Assembly: GCA_017991835.1 (NCBI GenBank)
Contig: JAGOPY010000001.1
Location: forward strand, 335,892 to 399,891
DNA length: 64,000 nucleotides
Source of the DNA: Bacteroidales bacterium
Lineage (GTDB): Bacteria > Bacteroidota > Bacteroidia > Bacteroidales > JAGOPY01
Direction of reading: 5' to 3'
The notes under the pieces are model-generated. The model was not told the DNA's origin, did no database searches, and saw only the letters and a list, made by a program, of their open reading frames with translations. Shown here piece by piece: positions 24,688 to 33,213 of this stretch. Position numbers and translations under genes: made by a program. Positions within the stretch are counted from its first letter, which is position 1. Each line of letters starts with the position of its first letter.

Positions 24688-26901
24688 ATGAAAAACGCAA
24701 AACGCAAAACGAATAAAGGGGCCCGTCCCCGCGGTAAAAACGCATTTGCCGACAGTGTGGTGAATGTTTTCGCAAAAGCCCCGTCGCGGGCGCTGAACCA
24801 CAAGCAGGTAGCCGCAGCCCTCGGCCTGAAAGACAGGGCCAGCAAAGACCTGGTGAACATCATCCTCGTAGAGCTGATCGAAGACGGCACACTCGACGAG
24901 ATCAGGCGCGGGAAATTCAAGCTGAGCGCCGCTTTCGTCAAAGAGAGTCCGGCGCTGAAAAAGTATATCACCGGGAAAGTCGACATGAAAGGGACCGGCA
25001 AAGCCTATATTATCAACGACGAGGGGGGCGAAGATATCTACATCGCGCCCAACAACACCTCGCGGGCACTGAACGGCGACCGGGTGAAGGTACTGCTGTT
25101 TCCGCAGCGGAAAGACCGTAAACCCGAAGGGCAGGTCATCGAGATCATCGAGCGGGCCAAGGAGCAGTATGTCGGCATCATCGATGTGTCGAAGCATTTT
25201 GCTTACCTGGTAGCCGACAATACCTCGATGCCGGTTGATATCCTTATCCCGAAAGAGGGGATCAACAACGCCGTTTCGGGGCAGAAAGTCATCGTGAAGA
25301 TCACCGACTGGCCCGAGCATTCGAAAAATCCCGTCGGAACCGTCGTGCAGGTGCTGGGAACGCCCGGCGACAACGACGTGGAGATGAAATCGATCCTGGC
25401 CGAATTCGATTTCCCGTGGGTCTTCCCGGAGAAGGTGGAACAGGAGGCGGCGAAGATCGAAAGGGGGATTACGGAGGATGAGGTGAAGAAGAGAAGGGAT
25501 TTCCGCGACGTTTTCACCATCACGATCGATCCGCCCGACGCCAAGGACTTCGACGATGCGCTGTCGCTGAAAAAGCTGCCCAACGGCAACTTCGAGGTGG
25601 GCGTTCATATCGCCGACGTCTCCTTCTATGTGAAAGAGGGCGGGCTGATAGATAAAGAGGCGTTTGACCGGGGCACTTCCGTTTACCTGGTCGACCGGAC
25701 GATCCCGATGCTGCCTGAGAAGCTCTCCAATGACCTCTGTTCGCTCGTAGCCCACACCGACAAGCTTTGCTATGCCGCCGTATTTGAACTCAACGACGGG
25801 GCTGAAATTCAGCAGCAGTGGATCGGCCGCACCGTGATCAACTCAAACCGTCGTTTCAATTATGAAGAAGTCCAGCAGATCATCGAAACGGAGCAGGGAG
25901 AGTTTTCGGACGATATCCTGGTTCTTCACCGGCTGGCGACAAAGCTGCGCGAGGAACGGTTCCGCAAAGGTTCGATCAATTTCGAGAGCAATGAAGTGAA
26001 GTTTGTCCTGGATGAAAAAGGAAAACCGCTGGGTGTTTATATCAAAGAGCAAAAGGAATCGAACCGGCTGATCGAGGATTTCATGCTGCTGGCCAACCAG
26101 AAAGTGGCGGAGCTGATCGGCAAAGCCAAAGCGGGTCAGAAGGCCAAAACCTTCGTTTACCGCATCCACGACACGCCCAGCCAGGAAAAGCTGGCCACAT
26201 TCTCGCAGTTTCTCTCCAAGCTGGGCTACAAGCTGAATATCGAGAACCGTAAAGGGCTGGCTTCATCGTTCAACAACCTCTTCAAGCAGATTGAGGGGAA
26301 AGGCGAGCAGACCATGATCGAGACCATTGCGATCCGGACAATGGCCAAGGCGGTGTATTCCACGGTGAACATCGGCCACTACGGGCTCGGGTTCAAATTC
26401 TACACCCATTTCACCTCCCCGATCCGCCGCTATCCCGACCTGATGGTTCACCGCTTGCTGGATCATTACCTGCAGAAAGGAGGTTCGGTCGGGCAGGAGG
26501 AGTACGAGAAGAAATGCGAACATTCGTCGGAGATGGAGCGGATGGCGGTGGAGGCGGAGCGGGCGTCGGTGAAGTACAAGCAAGCCGAGTACATGCTCGA
26601 CAAGATCGGCGAGGAGTTTTTCGGGCTGATCTCGGGCGTGAGCAAATGGGGCATTTACGTGGAGTTGCTGGAAAGCAAATGCGAGGGTATGGTGCGGCTG
26701 CGCGACCTGGCCGACGACTACTACTTCCTGGATGAGGAGAACTACCAGGTGATCGGCCAGCGTACCGGATTCCGGTACAAGCTGGGCGACAAGGTGAAGA
26801 TCAGGGTGAAGAAGATCGATTTATCGCGGAAAGAGATGGATTTCCAGATTGTGAACGATGCGCCGGTTAAGGTGCAATATCCGGGGAGGAGAAGGAAATA
26901 A
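24688..26901 (+). CDS. rnr: Ribonuclease R
   Basis: A processive 3'-5' exoribonuclease that degrades structured RNA. The 737-residue protein has a basic N-terminus, then a winged-helix domain (HKQVAAALGLKDRASKDLV, about residues 30-90) and cold-shock-like domains. The RNB catalytic domain starts near residue 280 with TIDPPDAKDFDDALSL, which contains the metal-binding aspartates. YTHFTSPIRRYPDLMVHRLL lies near 575, and a C-terminal S1 domain near 640-725 (FFGLISGVSKWGIYVEL). Length is normal. It is probably co-transcribed with the ABC ATPase and convergent with the next gene. Confidence 0.96.
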   Translation: MKNAKRKTNKGARPRGKNAFADSVVNVFAKAPSRALNHKQVAAALGLKDRASKDLVNIILVELIEDGTLDEIRRGKFKLSAAFVKESPALKKYITGKVDMKGTGKAYIINDEGGEDIYIAPNNTSRALNGDRVKVLLFPQRKDRKPEGQVIEIIERAKEQYVGIIDVSKHFAYLVADNTSMPVDILIPKEGINNAVSGQKVIVKITDWPEHSKNPVGTVVQVLGTPGDNDVEMKSILAEFDFPWVFPEKVEQEAAKIERGITEDEVKKRRDFRDVFTITIDPPDAKDFDDALSLKKLPNGNFEVGVHIADVSFYVKEGGLIDKEAFDRGTSVYLVDRTIPMLPEKLSNDLCSLVAHTDKLCYAAVFELNDGAEIQQQWIGRTVINSNRRFNYEEVQQIIETEQGEFSDDILVLHRLATKLREERFRKGSINFESNEVKFVLDEKGKPLGVYIKEQKESNRLIEDFMLLANQKVAELIGKAKAGQKAKTFVYRIHDTPSQEKLATFSQFLSKLGYKLNIENRKGLASSFNNLFKQIEGKGEQTMIETIAIRTMAKAVYSTVNIGHYGLGFKFYTHFTSPIRRYPDLMVHRLLDHYLQKGGSVGQEEYEKKCEHSSEMERMAVEAERASVKYKQAEYMLDKIGEEFFGLISGVSKWGIYVELLESKCEGMVRLRDLADDYYFLDEENYQVIGQRTGFRYKLGDKVKIRVKKIDLSRKEMDFQIVNDAPVKVQYPGRRRK

Positions 26902-26926
26902 TTTGAAGTGCCGAATCGTGTAATGA

Positions 26927-28519
26927 TCAACGACTCACCACGAAATTCCCTCCTTTTACCCGCCGCCCGTCCTGCAGAATTGAGATAAAGTAAATGCCAG
27001 GAGGCAGGCCGGAAACGTCGAGCTTCCAGCCCAACCAGCCCCCTCCCCGACCCTCCCCCATAGCGGGGGAGGGAGTATTCGGAGCCAAAACTTCCCGCCC
27101 GAAAATATCGTAAATCATCAATGTCCAATCCCCTCGTAAATCGACAATCGACAATCGACAATCGACAATCCCTGACGCCGGGTTCGGCCAGATATCCAAA
27201 TTGCTTTTATCGACATCATATAGTCTTACATTCTTATCGTCATCTTTGATCCCCACCGTCGTATCGCACCCCTCAAAATCACATCCTATGCTATCAAGTT
27301 TGATTACCCAGGCATCCCGGTTGCCAGTATCGGGTAACATTGGAAACACATCGCCACAAGCAATCAAACTATGGTCTGTTGTTTCGATAACATCTCTTAT
27401 CCAATTTCTGCTTTCCGGTCCGGTTAAATAGTTGTATTCACGGTACCAAAGACTATCTCCATTCTCGTTAACTTTAAGTATCCAACCCGAGTAATGTGGA
27501 AAGTCCACCGGACAATATCCCCATGCTATTATTTCACCATCTTCAAGTACTCTTATATTTATTAAATCGTTGTAATGCTTACTGATACCATATTTCTTAT
27601 CCCAGAGAACTTCGCCGTCATTATCCAGTTTTGCAATATTAATCCTGTTTAGTGCTTCATTTCCCGCCATTATATCTCCATAGGTTGAGCCCATAATAAT
27701 ATTGCCATCGCCTGATCGGGCAAGGAATGCTGCATCATCTAAAAGTGGTCCGCCCATAAATTGGACCCATTCCTGGTTGCCTGCACTATCGGTCTTAATG
27801 ATAACCGGATTTCCTGTTTCCGGTTGACCGATGGTATACATAAATCCGCCAAGCGCAAACCCACCATCCGTAGTTTGAATGACGGAATAACCTGTACATA
27901 ATGTGTAAGATCCGTAATGGAATAGTTTATGCCATAATTTATTTCCGGCGCTATCCGTTCTCATTAAGAGCATATAACTTCCATTCATGTATCCGCCGAA
28001 AATCAAATCATTATTTGAACAAATGTCCATCTGGTTGAATAGCATCGAGGTGTCCGGAATACTATCGAGGTTCAGGTCATATTCTTTGGTCCAAAGTGTA
28101 TCAAATGACAGGTTAAGTTTCATCAGTAGTCCTACATCATAGTTTTCTGGTTGCCAATAATTTATTGATCCGGCTAAGTAGAATTCATTGTTATTTTTCA
28201 CTTGCAAATAGCCACCTGGCCAGCCAAGATAATAATCGACTATTGTATTCCCATAGCATTTATATAGTAAAGGATTTCCTTCGTTGTCGATTTTCATAAT
28301 AGGAATCTGACGTCGCCAATAAATAGTAGTATCAACCGTAAACCCAAATAATGCGTATCCATCAGACAGTTGCAGGATTCCTGTCGTTCCACTCCAGGCC
28401 TCTTCGCCGTAATCCTGACAAAGATTGTATCTTTTGTTAAAATAATCGGGTTGGCAAATAGAACCCTCAGGATAACTTATCAGAATGATAAAAATCAGGC
28501 AACTTTTTAAAAGTCTCAT
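26927..28519 (-). CDS. T9SS cargo protein with propeller-like repeats and C-terminal sorting domain
   Basis: A 530-residue secreted protein, signal peptide about residues 1-22 (LLKSCLIFIILISYPEGSICQ). The body consists of degenerate repeats of the type GGF..GG...(V/I)IKTDSAGNQEWVQFMGG, typical of Bacteroidota surface proteins that resemble beta-propellers. The last 90 residues are a T9SS C-terminal domain (NLDIWPNPASGIVD, LMIYDIFGREVL, LPPGIYFISI). Two repeat inserts are translated inside it: an AATCGAC heptamer array (DCRLSIVD) and a GC-rich hairpin (NTPSPAMGEGRGGG). It is a paralogue of the genes at 35491 and 57905. A remnant of another T9SS C-terminus lies directly upstream. Confidence 0.82.
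   Translation of the reverse strand: MRLLKSCLIFIILISYPEGSICQPDYFNKRYNLCQDYGEEAWSGTTGILQLSDGYALFGFTVDTTIYWRRQIPIMKIDNEGNPLLYKCYGNTIVDYYLGWPGGYLQVKNNNEFYLAGSINYWQPENYDVGLLMKLNLSFDTLWTKEYDLNLDSIPDTSMLFNQMDICSNNDLIFGGYMNGSYMLLMRTDSAGNKLWHKLFHYGSYTLCTGYSVIQTTDGGFALGGFMYTIGQPETGNPVIIKTDSAGNQEWVQFMGGPLLDDAAFLARSGDGNIIMGSTYGDIMAGNEALNRINIAKLDNDGEVLWDKKYGISKHYNDLINIRVLEDGEIIAWGYCPVDFPHYSGWILKVNENGDSLWYREYNYLTGPESRNWIRDVIETTDHSLIACGDVFPMLPDTGNRDAWVIKLDSIGCDFEGCDTTVGIKDDDKNVRLYDVDKSNLDIWPNPASGIVDCRLSIVDLRGDWTLMIYDIFGREVLAPNTPSPAMGEGRGGGWLGWKLDVSGLPPGIYFISILQDGRRVKGGNFVVSR
27051..27073. repeat. GC-rich hairpin inside a T9SS C-terminal domain
   Basis: CCCTCCCCC and GGGGGAGGG form a perfect 9-bp stem with a five-base loop, translated as part of PSPAMGEGRG. 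An identical hairpin occurs at 35615. Confidence 0.88.
27138..27168 (-). repeat. Heptamer array AATCGAC inside a T9SS C-terminal domain
   Basis: About four 7-bp units, translated in frame. The matching array is at 35702 in the paralogue. Confidence 0.9.
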
Positions 28520-28521
28520 GG

Positions 28522-28650
28522 CTATTCGTGATTGATAATAAGCTTCTGGACGTCGATGTGCCCCTCACTATCCAGGTACCGGATGAAATACATTCCAAAC
28601 AGTTTCTGTTGCCGGATTATGAACATTTCTTTTATTGAAGTATGAATAAA
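28522..28650 (-). pseudogene. Remnant of a T9SS C-terminal domain (end of a lost upstream gene)
   Basis: Read on the minus strand, about 41 codons are open and end in KLFGMYFIRYLDSEG, then HIDVQKLIINHE and a stop two bases before the next gene's ATG. GMYFIRYLDSEG plus a final hydrophobic KLII strand is the pattern of the last strands of a T9SS sorting domain. In-frame stops lie just upstream of it. There is no start, signal peptide or catalytic part, so it is a leftover 3' end. In the two intact modules the same position is held by the protease gene's end. Confidence 0.7.
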
Positions 28651-28872
28651 TCATTAAAAACGTCAGCCGGCTGATTACGTAATAAAGATAGATTATCCTG
28701 TTAGGGAAAGCAAGGGATTTCCAACATTTTCACTGCAACAATATTGGATCACCTGCGGTGAAGGTTCCAAATTACAAATTACAAATTACAAGTACAACCT
28801 TATTACTACCATATGACGCTCGCGCCAGCGAGCCAATGACGCGAACGAAGTGAGCCAATGACCAGTGACCCC
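28651..28872. other. Noncoding stretch with duplicated leader-like sequence
   Basis: No gene seen. From about 28700 it shares ordered blocks with the region upstream of the protease gene at 41.9 kb: a GGAAA(A)GCAAG segment, then GGATCACCTGCGGTGAAGG, TTCCA, and CAACCTTATTACTACC. It includes a short AAATTAC heptamer array (28768-28790). It ends with two units of the 22-bp TGACGCGAAC...GTGAGC repeat. Confidence 0.75.
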
Positions 28873-29049
28873 TCAGTCTTTCTCCTTCGTCAGCAAACTG
28901 ACAACCAGCCCCACCAGCGGCGAAAACATAAAACTCAGGAAAAACGACCATTCTTCCCCGATGCGCCGCTTCTTGCCGACTTTCTCGGCAACGACCAGGG
29001 CCAGGATGTACCAGGCGGTGAACAGGATGCTGAACCAGATTGCATTCAT
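28873..29049 (-). CDS. Small 58-residue membrane protein
   Basis: A short gene starting MNAIWFSILFTAWYILALV, with a first membrane helix. A basic loop follows (EKVGKKRRIGEEW), then a second helix (FFLSFMFSPLVGLVVSLL), and it ends TKEKD. The ATG is 12 bases after the stop of the PepSY-type gene on the same strand, and the codon use resembles its neighbours. A two-helix hairpin with a charged loop is the only visible structure. Probably the last gene of a three-gene unit with the OB-like and PepSY-type genes. Function unknown. Confidence 0.7.
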   Translation of the reverse strand: MNAIWFSILFTAWYILALVVAEKVGKKRRIGEEWSFFLSFMFSPLVGLVVSLLTKEKD

Positions 29050-29061
29050 GGCCGTCAGGAT

Positions 29062-29628
29062 TTAGTAGAAAAAGATGATGAGAAAAATGACCGGTACCAC
29101 GATGCCGAGCACCGTCAGCCAGGCTCCCCGGCCCGTAATGCCCTTGGCTCCCCGCACCAGGAACAGCCCCGTGATCGCCAGGATGATCAGCGCGCCGGCA
29201 AAGACGTCGGAGATCCATGTCCAGCTCTCCTGCGGGTTGTAATGCAGGTAATTCATCTCCCGGAAAAAGGGCCGGCGCGTGACTTTCTCCAGCAGCCCGT
29301 TGCCGGTTTCGGTGTTGATTACCACCGACCCGCCTTTCAGAAACACCTTGAGCTGGTCGCTCTGCGGGAAATAATGATTCTTGTAGCTCCGCCGCTCCCC
29401 GATCTCATCCATCAGGCTGCGGACCTCTTCCTTCGATATCCCTTTCTGTATCCTCGACGGATTATCGAGCGTGATCTCCTTCCGGACAATGATGTAATTG
29501 GAATTCCATTCCGAAATGTGGTTCAGGGCAATCCCCGAAATAGAATAAACAAGGGTCAGTCCGAAAAACAAATACCCGAAATCACGGTGGACAACCCTGA
29601 ACCATTTCCTCCACTGAAACTGCATCAT
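29062..29628 (-). CDS. PepSY-associated membrane helix protein
   Basis: A 188-residue inner-membrane protein of the PepSY_TM type. The features are KWFRVVHRDFGYLFFGLTLVYSISGIAL at the N-terminus (helix with His), a periplasmic loop of about 80 residues containing one PepSY-like segment, NYLHYNPQESWTWISDVFAGALIILAITG with a second helix, and a last helix LTVLGIVVPVIFLIIFF. Such proteins often accompany metal or heme handling. It starts one base after the preceding OB-like gene's stop. Confidence 0.8.
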   Translation of the reverse strand: MMQFQWRKWFRVVHRDFGYLFFGLTLVYSISGIALNHISEWNSNYIIVRKEITLDNPSRIQKGISKEEVRSLMDEIGERRSYKNHYFPQSDQLKVFLKGGSVVINTETGNGLLEKVTRRPFFREMNYLHYNPQESWTWISDVFAGALIILAITGLFLVRGAKGITGRGAWLTVLGIVVPVIFLIIFFY

Positions 29629-29629
29629 C

Positions 29630-30079
29630 TTATTCTTCCACTATGCGGAACGAGTTGCACGAAATCGCATACTGGGGCTTGTGGTAGTAATTTTTATGAT
29701 CGGTATCCTCGGTCGCCTTTTCCGCATCCGGAACAACCTCTTCTTCGATCGGTTCGATAACGCCATTCACCACGACAACGCTGCCTTCCACCTCCGGCTC
29801 GAATACGCTGACCTTATCGCTGGCATTGATCTTTACCCTCATCTCCGGGTCTTCCCCGATGATGAACATCTTCTTTCCGCCATGCCTGCAAACATGGATG
29901 ACCATCCCCTTGATCTCGACCAGGCCGCCGATGTTTTCAGAAGCATAATCCTGGAACTTCTCCGGGGTTATGACTACAGCGCTGCCCTCGTCTGCCTTCG
30001 CTTTGACATCCTGGGCAAAAATCGCATCTGTTGTAAAAAACAATACGGCTAATACAGCTAAAAATGTGAATTTTTTCAT
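29630..30079 (-). CDS. Exported OB-fold-like small protein
   Basis: A 149-residue protein with a signal peptide (KFTFLAVLAVLFFTTDAIFAQ). It has a compact beta-rich body: GGLVEIKGMVIHVCRHGGKKMFIIGEDPEMRVKI reads like an OB-fold nucleic-acid or ligand-binding barrel. CRHGGKK offers a possible metal or redox Cys-His pair. A second Cys lies near the end (ISCNSF). It leads a tight unit with the PepSY-type and small membrane proteins. Function unknown; a periplasmic metal or cofactor role is only suggested by its partner. Confidence 0.7.
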   Translation of the reverse strand: MKKFTFLAVLAVLFFTTDAIFAQDVKAKADEGSAVVITPEKFQDYASENIGGLVEIKGMVIHVCRHGGKKMFIIGEDPEMRVKINASDKVSVFEPEVEGSVVVVNGVIEPIEEEVVPDAEKATEDTDHKNYYHKPQYAISCNSFRIVEE

Positions 30080-30107
30080 ATGTTCTTTCTTTTATTGGTT
30101 TTGCGTG

Positions 30108-30115
30108 CAAATTTA
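30108..30115 (-). promoter_or_regulatory. Bacteroidota -7 box for the OB-fold/PepSY unit
   Basis: CAAATTTA on the + strand reads TAAATTTG on the coding strand, 28 bases before the ATG. Confidence 0.55.
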
Positions 30116-30124
30116 ACAAAAGTT

Positions 30125-31846
30125 TTAATTCTCATCCGGGCGGGTGCCTGCCACCTGGATCCCGTCGTACCGCACCTCGGCGCCATCACTGTACGACACG
30201 ACGATGAACGGCGTCCCGTCGGGATTGTAGGTGATCCAATCGCCCTCCTTCCGGCCGTTCACATACTCCCCTTCTTCCTTCTTCATCCCGTTTTCCCAGT
30301 AATAAATATGCTTTCCGTGAGGATTATCCTCAATGTAACGGCCCTCAAAACGTAAGGTTCCCTGCTTGCCGTCGGGCGACAGGTCGCGGTAGCGCCACAT
30401 GCCGTTGCGCATCCCGTCGGTATAGCTTCCCTCCGTCTCGTTGTCGCCGACTTTGTAGTACCAGTCGCCGTCTTCCCGGCCTTCAATGTACTTTCCCCGG
30501 GTGATGATGTTTCCCGATTCGTCGTACTCCTTCATATCGCCATCCGCCAGCCCGTTGAAATAGGTCTCTTCCCGCAGAAGCTGCCCGCCGGCGTAGTACC
30601 ACCGCCACTCCCCTTCCGGTTTGCCTTTGAAATAGCTTCCCTCCTGCTCTGTCTGTCCGTTCGGATGGTAAAACACCCACGGACCCTCTTTCAGGTCTTT
30701 GTTGTATTTTCCCTGCGCCCTGAGCTTGCCGTCGTCGTAATATTCCTTCCAGAAACCGTCGCGCTCCCCCTTCTCCGTCACAACACCCTCGCCGATCATG
30801 ATGCCGTTGCGGAAAATGTACGACTTCTCCACCGTGCCGTCTTCGGCATATTCCCGCCGGATCCCCTCCGGCTTGCCCTCTTTGTTGTAAGTCGCAGCAA
30901 CCTTGATCTTACCATCGGGGTAGTAATCTTTCCGGACCTCCAGTTTCACCAGCTCCGCCACATTCTCCTGCTTCACCCCGTCGGCAAATTTCGACGTGGT
31001 CAGCAGGTTGCCGTTGCGGTCATACTCCTTGAAATAGCCGTTCTCCATGCCGTGCTTGTAGCTCCCCTCCATCCGCAACGTCCCGTCGTCGTAAAAGTAT
31101 TTCCACGGACCGTGTTTCCTGCCGGTGTTGTCGTAACGGTTGATGATCTCCCGGCCGGTGATGAAACCGCTTTTGTACGTGATGATCGTGATGACCCTGC
31201 CATCGGTATCAAACTCCTTCGACATTCCCTCTTCCAGCCCTTCCCTGAAATTTACCTCCTTTTTCAGCTTCCCGTCGGGGTATAAATATCTCGTCAGACC
31301 GTTCTTAATATCATTTTTGAACATCTCTTCGATGATCTCGTCTTCCCGCCAGGTTTTCCGGATACCCTCTTTTTTTCCCTTCAGATAATTGATTTCCAGG
31401 GCTGTTTTTCCATTTTCATCATAGAATTTCCAGGCGCTGTCGAGTTCAAAATCTTTCCTGTTCCCTTCCGAAACCAGTTTCCCCGCTTCATTATACGTTT
31501 TCCAGTAACCGTCCGGCTTCCCGCTGCGCATCGTCCCTTCACTCGATTTATTCCCGTTCGGATAGTAAAAAACCTGGTAGCCGTCAGAAAGGGTCTTTGC
31601 CTCTTCCTGCGCATATCCTGAAATGCTAAAGCCAATGAATATCCATAACAAAATTCCGGGAAGAGGTTGTCTTAAAAGTCTAAATATTTGCTCTTTTTGG
31701 GTAGTCCGACGACTGAAGCCGTCGGTTCCAACCTTCATAAAATCATAGGAACCAACGGCTTTAGTCGTTGGAGCACTATCTATTGTCAGACCATCATTTG
31801 AAATATCAGACTTTTGAGACACCTTCACTACCTTAAACCACTTCAT
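30125..31846 (-). CDS. MORN/YwqK-type repeat protein with a MITE in its 5' coding part
   Basis: A 573-residue protein made of about twenty MORN-like repeats (YxxGxxxGxWxxY(D/N)xxGxL), with stretches such as YYPNGNKSSEGTMRSGKPDGYW. This is the family often labelled YwqK antitoxin, though that name is not informative. The start ATG overlaps the nadA stop (ATGA). Codons 10 to 60 are read through a 154-bp MITE (KVSQKSDISN to RLLRQ). The hydrophobic signal LPGILLWIFIGFSISGYAQ resumes after it. If MKWFKVV was the original start, the element has split the signal peptide region. Met37 inside the element may now serve. Exported, role unknown. Confidence 0.8.
   Translation of the reverse strand: MKWFKVVKVSQKSDISNDGLTIDSAPTTKAVGSYDFMKVGTDGFSRRTTQKEQIFRLLRQPLPGILLWIFIGFSISGYAQEEAKTLSDGYQVFYYPNGNKSSEGTMRSGKPDGYWKTYNEAGKLVSEGNRKDFELDSAWKFYDENGKTALEINYLKGKKEGIRKTWREDEIIEEMFKNDIKNGLTRYLYPDGKLKKEVNFREGLEEGMSKEFDTDGRVITIITYKSGFITGREIINRYDNTGRKHGPWKYFYDDGTLRMEGSYKHGMENGYFKEYDRNGNLLTTSKFADGVKQENVAELVKLEVRKDYYPDGKIKVAATYNKEGKPEGIRREYAEDGTVEKSYIFRNGIMIGEGVVTEKGERDGFWKEYYDDGKLRAQGKYNKDLKEGPWVFYHPNGQTEQEGSYFKGKPEGEWRWYYAGGQLLREETYFNGLADGDMKEYDESGNIITRGKYIEGREDGDWYYKVGDNETEGSYTDGMRNGMWRYRDLSPDGKQGTLRFEGRYIEDNPHGKHIYYWENGMKKEEGEYVNGRKEGDWITYNPDGTPFIVVSYSDGAEVRYDGIQVAGTRPDEN
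31668..31821 (-). mobile_element. MITE copy A, 154 bp, inserted in the MORN gene
   Basis: The terminal inverted repeats are TGTCTTAAAAGTC on one side and TGTCTCAAAAGTC on the other. The core holds two near-palindromes, CCAACGGCTTTAGTCGTTGG and CCGACGACTGAAGCCGTCGG. It is reversed relative to the copy at 63284 and almost the same length. No transposase is inside it. No clear target duplication was found. Confidence 0.88.
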
Positions 31847-32808
31847 ATCAATCTGGCTTTTTTCGAGATTTCGAGCATTCTCTCTATCGGTAACCGCGCC
31901 TTTTCCATCAAAACCGGATCCATTACGATCTCCGGACGTTCATTTTTCAGGCACAGGTAGAGTTTCTGCATCGTGTTCAGCTTCATGTAAGGACAATCGT
32001 TGCACGAGCAGGTTTCGTCGGACGGAACGATGATGAATTCCTTTTCCGGCGACGATTTCCTCATCTGGAAAAGAATTCCCGTTTCCGTGGCGACAATATA
32101 TTTCCTCGCATCATCGTTGATCGTAAAATTCAGCAATGCTGTTGTAGATCCAACAAAATCGGCGATTTCAAGAATCGGGGCCTTGCATTCGGGATGGGCG
32201 ATCAGTTTGGCGTCGGGGTTCTGTATTTTTAGTTTGATGATGGCTTCTGTCTGCAGGATGTCATGGACTTCGCAGGTACCGTCCCATAAAACCATGTTTC
32301 TTCCCGTAATGCGGTTGATATAACCGCCCAGGTTCTTATCCGGAGCAAAAATGATCTTCTGGTCCTTCGGAAATGATTCGACGATCTGAACGGCATTTCC
32401 CGAAGTACAGATGATATCCGATACCGATTTTACCGCAGCGCTGCAATTTATATAGGAAATTACAATATGTCCGGGGTGTTGTTTGATGAATTCGGTAAAT
32501 GGTTCGTAAGGACAATTGTCGGCTAGCGAACAGCCCGCTTCCATATCCGGAATCAGCACTTTTGTACCCGGGTTGAGAATTTTAGCCGTTTCCGCCATAA
32601 AGTGCACCCCGGCAAAAACAATGATATCCGCATCCGATTTGGCGGCCTCTTGTGCCAGGCCCAGGCTGTCGCCCACATAATCGGCAATATCCTGGATTTC
32701 ATCTACCTGGTAATAGTGGGCCAGGAGGATGGCGTTCTTTTCTTTCCGTAACCGGATAAATTCCTTTTTAAAATTGATCTTTGTATTCTGACTGACTGGT
32801 TCCGCCAT
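31843..32808 (-). CDS. nadA: Quinolinate synthase
   Basis: Condenses iminoaspartate with dihydroxyacetone phosphate to quinolinate for NAD synthesis, using a 4Fe-4S cluster. The 321-residue protein starts with a conserved region FIRLRKEKNAILLAHYYQVDEIQDIADYVGDS. The cluster cysteines are visible in DMEAGCSLAD, WDGTCEVHD and SDETCSCNDCPYM. Other family segments are VVFAGVHFMAE-like IIVFAGVHFMAET and AHPECKAPI. No nadB or nadC is nearby. The stop overlaps the next gene's start. Confidence 0.95.
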   Translation of the reverse strand: MAEPVSQNTKINFKKEFIRLRKEKNAILLAHYYQVDEIQDIADYVGDSLGLAQEAAKSDADIIVFAGVHFMAETAKILNPGTKVLIPDMEAGCSLADNCPYEPFTEFIKQHPGHIVISYINCSAAVKSVSDIICTSGNAVQIVESFPKDQKIIFAPDKNLGGYINRITGRNMVLWDGTCEVHDILQTEAIIKLKIQNPDAKLIAHPECKAPILEIADFVGSTTALLNFTINDDARKYIVATETGILFQMRKSSPEKEFIIVPSDETCSCNDCPYMKLNTMQKLYLCLKNERPEIVMDPVLMEKARLPIERMLEISKKARLI

Positions 32809-33213
32809 CTTTTATCAATTCCTTATTAATATTAAAGTTTAAAGAAATTTATTCTTTTTATTATGCCTGTTGATAATGATGAAAACTTATCCTTCAAAAA
32901 TTTGACAAACCGAGTTATTCAATTTTGTTAACAGGTATTTTCTGCAAATTTCTTTATTATTATTTGATTTTCGGAAAATTAAGAATTATTAACAACCTGT
33001 CGATAACCCGGGGTGTTAAAAAATTCAGGGTTATGAACAGGTTGAGGATGTTTATAAAGAGGGTGAATTTTCTTCATATCTCATCATAAAAACCGGATAA
33101 AATCGATTTTAACGCGAATTTTTTATTTGTTAACAAAACCGGTGCCATTTATACAGGGTTATTAACAGCTTTTAACAGGTCAATGTTAGTTTCTGTTTAT
33201 GTCTTAAAAATGT

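Noticed and set aside
24553-25755. A 400-codon minus-strand frame opposite rnr
   Set aside because: RNase R motifs are on the + strand and fill the same region; the opposite frame has none.
28772-29218. A 148-codon minus-strand frame overlapping the PepSY-type gene
   Set aside because: It reads the PepSY-type gene and the small 58-residue gene out of frame and crosses repeat DNA.
30125-31667. Toxin-antitoxin role for the MORN/YwqK-type gene
   Set aside because: The antitoxin label is a database habit for these repeats; no toxin gene is adjacent and the protein has an export signal.
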